Made by a program: the position numbers and the translations under genes. This document shows positions 56,412 through 64,000 of a stretch of 64,000 bases of DNA, one piece after another (the stretch's first letter is position 1; the number at the start of each line of letters is the position of its first letter). This DNA comes from Cladopsammia gracilis (lineage: Eukaryota; Cnidaria; Anthozoa; Scleractinia; Dendrophylliidae): the NCBI GenBank assembly GCA_022457155.1, contig JAJGOT010000441.1:430001-494000 (forward strand), read 5' to 3'. The notes under the pieces are model-generated. The model saw only the letters and a program-made list of their open reading frames with translations, ran no database searches and was not told the DNA's origin.

Positions 56412-57643
56412 GATCTTATATCGTCAAATAACAGTCAATAAGTAACTCTTCCCGCATGGTAAAACACAAGGAGGAAAACAGGAAACGAAAAAAGTAAAAA
56501 AAAAGCAGAAATCGGCACAAATCACACAAGGCATAAGACTCAAAAGCCTCGGAAGGATGCAAAAGGTAAGTGAATTCTTTTTATGGTATTTTAGGACTTT
56601 TTGGGAAGGAATATGATGAAGGTAACCTTGAAGATTTATACATCAGTGGTCGTTGGCCACCCATGATTGTAAGTTCAGAAAATATTATTACTCTGAAATC
56701 ACATGCACTGAAGACCTCGAAAATACAGTTGAACTCCTGACATCTCGCACTCTCATTAGACTTGTATAGTATATGACATAAAAGAAAATCGAAGGTCACC
56801 GAAAGGAAATGGATTTGAGTTCGAGATTACGGGGAGTTTGAGAGGTTCAACTAGTCTCAACTATGAAGCTGTAGGTGCAAATTGCGGATCATCGCCATAC
56901 AGAATTAATTCTTCACTGTCAGAAATGTCAAGCAGAACCGGTTCAAAAACAAGCTAGGATCATCCAATCTTAATCTTTGATGTGTGCCACAACGCATCGG
57001 AAAACTGTTTACGTTTATCCGCGTTTGTAGATCTTTATATATAAGACATAAACATCTTAGAATTTTACAGAGATTTTGAAGAAGAAAAAAACTGATTACT
57101 AATCATGACCTATGACACCTATGGCGCCTATGGTGCGTGCTATACTCGTCGTCGCTATAACGTCTGTCATTGATCGGTCAGAGTCCATTCACGTATAATC
57201 GTTTAAAATATATAGCGCATTGTTCATTGCTATTTTGAGACTTAAATTCAGTCAGGAAGTCAGGACAAAAGGTGCATATCCTTAGAATTCCTCTATTCCT
57301 CAAAGAAAGAATTGAGCAAATATTTATTTTTCCAACTTTAATTTCATTTTTAAGATTCGCTCTCTCCCGTTCTTTCTAATCTTCCGGAAACCGGACATTC
57401 CACAATGATAAAAAGGAAACTTTATTACGAAAGCTGTCAAAGCCAGACAAACACTGAAAAGCAATTTTCACTACTTTTTACTTCAACTGAGTCTCAAGCT
57501 GTCGCAGTGCTATATTTTTCTGACTTTTCTGTCTTTTCTTGTGATCTTCACCGGAAATGTTTCTGTCTTTCCTGCACGCCACAATCGTGGATCCGGAAAA
57601 AAGGCGAAAAAACGTTAATCAAATGGTTTTTACTTGAGTAGTA
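56412..57643. other. No recognised gene
   Basis: Short frames only, such as 57405-57641 plus and 56581-56799 minus. No domain recognised. Confidence 0.45.
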
Positions 57644-59290
57644 TTGGCACTCATATCTTCTCAATTAAGTCCGTAATGATGCTAATGTATGTCTTGAATC
57701 CAAACGCTGAAATCGCTTATAAAATGGTTGTTAAAATGCTTGCTTTGTCATTCAATTCAGAACAACAAACTTTTACTTGTACACGAATAGAACTGTAGAA
57801 AGAATTGCAGCAAACAATAACTTCTACATTTGCACAATTAGTTCGTTCAGCAAAATCACGAGATCCCTTGCATACTATTGCATAATCAAAGCGCAATTTT
57901 TATCACCGTCAATACATTCTACCATGTACCTAAATCTAATAATGGCAATGATTTCTTTCGCGTGATCGGTAATTTAATATCAAAAGTTGATCAAATGATA
58001 ACATACTATGAGAACTCAAAGCCATTCATTTCATAAATTGAACTTAGTAATTATTGTTTTTGCTCCCTTGCCATTTAACTTCCTCAGAACGTCTCCATTC
58101 ATTTTAAAAATACACCGTGAAATTTTCAGTCAAACTGCGTTTCCCAAGAACATTTGACCTTTTTTACCCTTCTAAATGAGCACTTATGGCTTTACGACAT
58201 ATGATTGACAAGAAAAACACAAATTTCTTGAACCTTTGAAGATCAATGCCGTCTCGGACACATCCACGTAAAAACAAATTTGAAAGATTGATATGTAACG
58301 CTATATATCAAAACTTAAAAAAAAAATTATGACATGCCAATTCCCTAGGGAAATTAACATAAGTCCGGGAGTACTCCCCAAAAATTTTAGTGGCGGTGTA
58401 TGCGATAAAATCCTAACCACTTCTTGATATTTTCTTCGTATTGGCACTCAAATAATATCTTCTCAATTAAGTCCGTAATAACAAGTTCCAATGTCTGTCT
58501 TGAATTGAAACGCTCAGATCGCTTATAAAATGGTTGTTAAAATGCTTGCTTTGTCAACAACAAAATTTTACAGCTTGTATACGAATAGAACTGTAGAGAG
58601 AATTGCAGCAAACAAGAAATAGTTTGACTAAGTCTGCAAAATCACGAGGTCCCTTGCATACTATTGCATAATCAAAGCGCAATTTTTATCACCGTCAATA
58701 CATTCTGTCATGTACCTAAATCTATTAATGGCAATGATTTGAAATTTGAAAGATTATTGATACCGTAGGTAACGTGAGATATCGAAACTGAATAAGAACT
58801 GTAATACCTTTGTGGTGACGTAGCGTGAGATAATTATGACAAGTTCATGACATCCCAATACCCTAAGGAAATTAACAATAGGTCCGGGGGTACTCCTCAA
58901 AAAACGCAAAGTTCGTGCTATTTTGCTCTGCCATATCGCTCATATTAAAACACAAACTTTCCTGTCCCATTTAACTTTCTTAAAACGTCTCCATTCATAA
59001 AAATACACCGTGAAATTCTCAAACTGCGTTTCCCAAGAAAACGCATCCCTTCTAAAGCAGCTTCAATGGCTTTACGACAAATGATTGAAACTGATAGGTA
59101 ACGTGAGATATCGAAACTTAAAGAAGGACTTAATACCTTTGCGGTAACGTAATGTGAGATATGACAAGTTCATCACAAGTTCTGACATCCCAATACCCTT
59201 GGGAAATTAACAATAGGTCCGGGGGTGCTCTCCAAAAATTTTAGTGGCAGTATGTGACGCCCTTCTTGAAATCCTAACCGGTTTAACCAA
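57644..59290. repeat. Tandem duplication of about 800 bp
   Basis: The block starting TAGTATTGGCACTCATATCT at 57644 is repeated, diverged, from 58436, and a shortened third partial copy covers about 58960-59290. Shared landmarks are AAATGGTTGTTAAAATGCTT, CAATTTTTATCACCGTCAAT, GACATGCCAATTCCCTAGGG / GACATCCCAATACCC and GGTCCGGGGGTACTC. No coding capacity. Confidence 0.8.
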
Positions 59291-59450
59291 CCATATCCTC
59301 AATGCCCTAATATAGCTTCTATAAAGAAGGAAGAAGAAACCCCCCCGGACAAAAGTCCACAAAATTTTGTTAACAACTTTTGTCCCTTTTTAGTACTCGA
59401 CTACGAAATCTCGCTTAATGCGCAAGCGCATTAACGAGATAAAAATCGCG

Positions 59451-62114
59451 TCTTAAAAAACTAATGACATATAAAACGAAAGGTGCGATTTTGAGAAGTA
59501 AAGTAAGATGGCACGAACAAGGTGAACGTAACACGAAATACTTTTACGGCCTAGAAAAACGAAATCACGCCAAGAAGACAGTGACAAGATTAAAATTAGC
59601 TGAAAATGTTTACACTGACGATCAATTCAAAATTCTAGAAGAAGAAAAACGTTTTTATGAATCTCTTTACAAATCAGAGGTCACAATCACCGAATCTGAA
59701 CTCAAAGAATCAGCTTTCTTCAACCAAGAAAACGTAACCACTTTAAATGAGGAAGAAATGAATTCTTGTGAAGGCCTAATCACCGTAGAAGAATGCTTTA
59801 ATGCACAAAAAGACTTCAAAAAACACAAAACACCTGGTACTGATGGTTTTCCTGTTGAATTCTATCGCTTTTTTTGGCCTGAAATCAGTAAAGAAATGAC
59901 AGATAGTTTTAACTTTGCTTTTCAATCGGGGATGCTATCTATTAGCCAAAGGAGAGGTATAATCTCGCTTATTCCAAAAAAGTCTAAAGACACCACTATT
60001 TTAGAAAATTTAAGGCCTATATCAGTCCTTAATGTCGACTACAAAATTCTTACTAAAGCTATAGCAAAAAGACTTGAAAAAGTGCTCCCTAGCATTATAA
60101 ATCCTGACCAAACTGGTTATGTGAAAGGCCGTTATATTGGTGAAAACATTCGGCTTATTCAAGACATAATACAATATACCAACCAGACAAACAAAAAAGG
60201 CATTGCAATATTTCTTGATTTTAAAAAAGCATTTGATTCGATTGAATGGCCATACCTTAACGCCGCTCTTAAATCTTTTAATTTCGGACCTGACATTATA
60301 AACTGGTTCAACATATTCTACAATAACGTTTCTAGCTGTGTTTTAAATAATGGGCATGCTTCAAATTTCTTCTCTTTGCAGCGAGGTGTTCGACAAGGTT
60401 GCCCTCTATCGGGTCTCTTATTTGTCCTGGGGATTGAACTTCTAGCGAGAGCCTTAAAAAGCAATAGATCTATAAAAGGCATCCAAGTAGATAATCAAGA
60501 AATAAAAGTATCACAATACGCTGACGACACTACTGTCTTTGTCCGCGACCAAGAATCCGTTTCCGAACTACTTAAATTTCTAAATGATTTTAACTCACTC
60601 TCTGGGCTGGAAATAAACACTGCTAAAACTGAAGCAATGTGGCTAGGACAATGGAAAAACAATCAAGACACCCCTTTTGGTTTCAAATGGCCAAAAGAAC
60701 CGATACTATCTCTCGGAATATTTTTCTCACAAAATCAAACAGATGCGGAAGAACTCAACTTTGGAACCAAAATTCGAGATTTAGAGAAAACTTTAAATAC
60801 CTGGCAAAAAAGAAAACTTACGTTGTACGGAAAAATCAATATCGTAAAAACATTAGGACTCTCTAAACTGACTTTTAACGCTTCTGTTTTAAATGTGCCA
60901 AAACATTTTATACAACAAATAAATACAATTATTTTCAGTTTCATTTGGGACGGCAAACCCCCAAAAATTAAAAAAAGAACGGTCATCGCAGAAAAAAAAG
61001 AAGGTGGCCTCAAAATGTGCGATTTTGAAATTATGGAAAAAGCTTTGGAAATTTGCTTGAATTAGTAGAATTCAAAGTCAATCTTCTGCTTCTTGGAAAA
61101 TTATTCCTAACCAGTGTGTAAATCACCTCGGAAATTTCTCTTTTCTGACAAAATGTAACTACAAAACCGAATTACTTAAGCTAGAGAGCCTCCCTATTTT
61201 TTATCGCATGATTCTCGATTATTGGCGCGACTTCAAAAACTTACCTGATCGTACTACTACCAATATAAAAAATGAAATTATATGGAACAACTGTAATATT
61301 TTAATTGATAAGAAGCAAGTTTTTTATAGAAAATGGTTTGCAAAAAATGTTATTCATGTGCAAGATTTACTGAATGAACAAGGCAACCTCTGTAGTTTTT
61401 TAGAATTCAAAACAAAGTTTAATTTAGATGTACCCTTTACGAAGTTTTATGGTCTTATCAACGCCATTCCTCGCGTGTGGAAAAATGCTTTAAAACCGCA
61501 TGGTCAAAACAACCTCAACGATACTTCTACCACACCCCTAATCACAAGTTCTATTTATTCTGCAATCTTAAAAAAACACTTTCGTACCACCAACCTCTCA
61601 AACTAAAATTTTACGACACGGCTTTTTAGAAAATAATGTTCATAAAGTTTACCAAATGCCTTTCATAGTTACAAAAGAAGTTAAACTCATAATGTTTCAA
61701 TACAAAATTACACACAACATACTCCCTACTCAAACGAGCCTTTTCCGTGACGGTATCTCTGAAAGTGATCTTTGTCCGTTATGTGGGTGGGAGAAGCAAA
61801 CTTTAAAACATATGTTAATCCAATGTAGTAAATCACTCTCCTTCTGGAATACGTTTCAAGAGTGGTGGTTTGAAAAAGCAGGTGAAAGACTTTCTTTAAA
61901 ACACGGTAGCATATTATACGGCTATTTTGACAATACAAAATACTGGCAGGCATTAAACTACTCAATTCTAATAGCAAAATACTATATATTCTGCACGTCA
62001 AACAGGCGCCAAGGTGAACTATACTTCTGTAACTTCCTGCTGCGAATCCAAGAAAAAATTGAAATAATTAAAGAAACTGAAATTGCAAAGAAATGCTTGC
62101 CTGCTTTTCGCTGA
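59451..62114 (+). pseudogene. L1/Tx1 ORF2 part 2: reverse transcriptase and zinc-motif tail
   Basis: Reverse transcriptase that copies the element RNA at the nick. It contains HKTPGTDGFPVEFYR, LRPISVLNVDYKI, TGYVKGRYIGENIRL, IFLDFKKAFDS (first catalytic Asp), QRGVRQGCPLSGLLF and YADDTTVF (the two catalytic Asp), then WQKRKLTLYGKINI. The first 533-codon frame (59464-61065) closes by a shift near 61050 and continues in other frames (61208-61606, 61656-62114) with a CPLC...H..C zinc motif at 61770. So two frameshifts follow the catalytic core, which itself is undamaged. Confidence 0.85.
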
Positions 62115-62199
62115 AAGTGGATAGTTCTTCTATAATTAGTTGTTCTTTAATTAATATTGGTAAATTTGTAAATGTAACCGTACGTTTGCGTAGTTCGTG

Positions 62200-62333
62200 T
62201 AGTATCATATTGTAATGCAGTAATGTAAAAAATGTAGTATCATATTGTAATGCAGTGATGTAAAAAATGTAGTATCATATTGTAATGCAGTGATGTAACA
62301 AATGTATTGTTCAAAATAAAAATAAAAAAAAAA
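62200..62333 (+). repeat. L1 3' tail, 35-bp units and A-rich end
   Basis: Three near-identical copies of GTAGTATCATATTGTAATGC plus spacer, followed by an AAAATAAAAATAAAAAAA run to 62333. The terminus abuts the 14-bp target duplication. Confidence 0.85.
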
Positions 62334-62347
62334 ATCAGAAGCATTCA

Positions 62348-63900
62348 ACACTGATTCAAGTGTGCCAACTTGTAAAGCACTGGTTGTGTCAGTGCAGTTT
62401 GGGGATAGGCATATACCCAGTGCCTGTCCCAAGGGATCGACAGAGCATCCACTGCTACTGCCTGGGGGTCTGGAACTGGAGACACAAATGTTGCCAGCTT
62501 GTTTTTGTGACGAGTTGCAAACAGATCCAACTGGGGAATGAACCAAATGGAGAACATCTGGCGCACTATACTTGGGTACAGAGACCATGCAGTCCCAACG
62601 AACTGAAGTCTTCTTGACAGACCGTTGGCTAGAACAGTCAGATGACCTGGGATGTACCTAAGACGCACAACCAAATTCATCCTCGGTTTGCCATTCATAA
62701 CTGATATTCCCTATAAAGACAGACTAGTATCGTTAAATCTACTTCCTGTTTGCTATTGGCACGAGTTCCTAGACCTAGTGTACTTCTATAAGGCTACTAC
62801 CAATATGGTCAATTTAGATCCTTCTGTCCTTATGACTCTCCGTAGCAGCACTAGAACAACTCGTTTCTCCATAAGCAGTTCTCAACTGTTTGTTCCCAAG
62901 AAGTGTAGAACAACTACGAAGTCATTTTTTGTTAGATCTACTAGAATCTGGAATCAACTTGTTACCGCTCAGGTCTTAAACATTAGTAGCTTAGACAGTT
63001 TTAGACCTTCACTCTACGACTACTATTCACGAGCACTTATCTTCACCTATGACCCGGACTCTCCAAGAAGTTATAAAACCATCTGCTTAAAATGTAACTC
63101 GGCAAGGCGCTTGGATGTCGCTATCTCTTGTTGTATGTAGTTGTATGTGCTGTATGTAATTGTCCCTTATAAATCCTTTTTATATAATGGGTCCGCAGTA
63201 ATTGGCCGAAGCTGTTGCGGTGTCCCTGCCTTCGTGTTTTTTTCCTGTTCAGTCAGTCATTATGGAACATCACTACCTTGCCTCTGATTGGAGGGAGGAA
63301 GTGGTGGAGTACCCTCTGAATGGCTGAAAACTCCAACTCGTTTATTTGTCGAGCTGATTTGGTAGCTGACCACAGACCTCCTGCTGACTGACTGTCGAAG
63401 TGGGCACCCCAATCACTGGTGGAGGCATCGGTGAATATGGCCAACTGGGGGGAGCCTGGATGGGTCTCCCCTGAAGAACATTGGTCAGCTTGGTTCATTT
63501 CAGAAATGGGTCCAAGGGAATCCTGTCTGACAGTTGACCCTGACTGGGGCACCAGTGAGAGGCCGGTATCTGAGTAGGCCTAGGGGCACCAGATCTGACA
63601 ATGAGACCAGTCTCCCCAACAGTGAGAGAAAGTCCTGGCGAGCATGACTGGCTGCTTCTCTGAGCCGAACCACCGGAGGAAACAGCCCCAGATCGGTTCG
63701 GTAATGTGTTCCAATAAAACAGTTTTGAGTTGGGGTTAACTCTGACTTCTCCAGACTGGGTATCCAACCGAGGCGAGTAGGAAAGTGGAGAAGGCCTCGG
63801 GTTTGAGTCCTGACGTGGTCCATCTGCTGGTTCCTCAGAAGCCAGTTGTTCCTCGCGAAGCGAGGGCCGAAGGCCCGAGCGTAGCGAGGTTAATAAATTT
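62348..63900 (-). pseudogene. DIRS-type reverse transcriptase / RNase H, right of the L1
   Basis: Minus strand, 63823-63500: RT thumb-like segment (GWIPSLEKSELTPTQ) in two frames. Then RNase H (63552-63253): FTDASTSDWGAHF with the first Asp, and ELEFSAIQRVL with the Glu. The next motif is truncated at FHND, where a LINE fragment lies. The protein resumes at 62665 with RLRYIPGHLTVLANGLSRR, then FSIWFIPQLDLFATRHKNK near 62540. It continues left of the L1 at 51068. About 60 residues between FHND and RLRYIPG are missing. Confidence 0.75.
62665..63255 (+). mobile_element. LINE-C 3' fragment inserted in the DIRS RNase H
   Basis: The plus strand encodes a LINE C-terminus: RTTKFILGLPFITDIPYKDR, LNLLPVCYWHEFLDLVYFYK and RSTRIWNQL, ending at a TAG near 63140, followed by about 110 bp of 3' sequence. 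It has no start and no RT, so it is a 5'-truncated copy. Boundaries are where DIRS homology ends on each side; no duplication was read. Confidence 0.7.
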
Positions 63901-63944
63901 GTCGTCCCTCGGGAGCTGAGCCGCGTGAATTCGAGCGAAAAATA

Positions 63945-63986
<42 letters not shown>

Positions 63987-64000
63987 CTCGATGGTGTCCG
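63838..64000. repeat. GC-rich palindrome and TA microsatellite
   Basis: CCTCGCGAAGCGAGGGCCGA with the following CCCGAGCGTAGCGAGG forms imperfect inverted repeats. At 63945-63981 a TA dinucleotide run follows. Confidence 0.7.

Larger units (their letters stand above)
53591..59450. mobile_element. 5.9-kb unclassified element inside L1 ORF2, TCTTAAA duplication
   Basis: TCTTAAA lies at 53584-53590 and 59451-59457. The ends share the inverted sequence ATCTCGTTAATGCG (53595-53608 and reverse at 59426-59441). Removing the insertion and one TCTTAAA gives a continuous ORF2 frame (RALKKLMTYKTKG). No transposase is recognised inside; it contains the foldback element at 54139-56405 and a tandem 800-bp duplication at 57644-59290. 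Confidence 0.75.
51069..62333 (+). mobile_element. Full-length L1/Tx1-like LINE, 14-bp duplication, itself interrupted
   Basis: ATCAGAAGCATTCA precedes (51055-51068) and follows (62334-62347) the element. The element has a short 5' UTR, ORF1, ORF2 split by a 5.9-kb insertion and a 3' UTR ending in three copies of GTAGTATCATATTGTAATGC and an A-rich tail. Without the insertion it is about 5.4 kb, so it is close to complete. Confidence 0.9.

Noticed and set aside
60735..61013. Minus-strand ORF of 92 codons
   Set aside because: Antisense shadow of the L1 reverse transcriptase.

Overview
This is eukaryotic DNA and almost certainly animal: coding pieces are split by GT-AG introns, non-LTR retrotransposons are abundant, and there are tRNA-headed SINE-like repeats, THAP-, SAM-, SANT- and BRCT-like coding pieces and AT-rich spacers. 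The tRNA-like SINE, the recurring hairpin repeats and the DIRS, Ginger and CACTA families together resemble what I associate with cnidarian genomes, probably an anthozoan such as a stony coral. That assignment is inference from recalled repeat families. I see no convincing intact single-copy host gene. The window is a dense, layered graveyard of mobile elements.

Layout. 1-8.2 kb: a minus-strand LINE (CR1/L2-like, with an SGNH-esterase ORF1) broken by a foldback element at 0.48-2.35 kb and by a compound SINE at 4.66-5.14 kb. 8.3-9.3 kb: a 30-bp minisatellite split by a second LINE tail. 11.0-12.7 kb: a SANT/Myb-like gene at the end of a probable Harbinger-type element. 14.5-17.0 kb: a decayed Ginger-type integrase-OTU gene. 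17.0-18.6 kb: a foldback element made of GCGTTAAAA-type subrepeats. 19-20.5 kb: inverted-repeat and short-repeat arrays. 21.7-28.7 kb: inverted subrepeat arrays about 7 kb apart, enclosing an internally deleted integrase-type gene, a duplicated repeat with different tRNA-like inserts and part of a minus-strand multi-exon gene. 30.9-35.4 kb and 44.6-49.3 kb: two elements with the same plan, the second a clear CACTA/EnSpm element (CACTGG ends, 3-bp duplication) inserted in a Tc1/mariner transposase. 36-43.5 kb: a Harbinger MITE, a THAP fragment, a Gypsy fragment carrying a hAT MITE, a Rep-like gene relic, a MULE fragment and a DIRS tyrosine recombinase. 49.9-50.9 kb: a second Rep-like relic. 50.9-63.9 kb: a DIRS reverse transcriptase split by a full-length L1/Tx1-like LINE (14-bp duplication), itself split by a 5.9-kb element, which contains a foldback element carrying an OTU pseudogene, which contains a hairpin element.

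How it works together: the genes are mobilisation machinery (endonuclease/RT, DDE transposases, integrase, tyrosine recombinase, rolling-circle-type Rep), nearly all inactivated. The exception is the three-exon SAM-domain gene at 32.2-33.8 kb, which reads open from start to stop once two introns are removed. Target-site duplications were read directly for several insertions and give a relative order of events.
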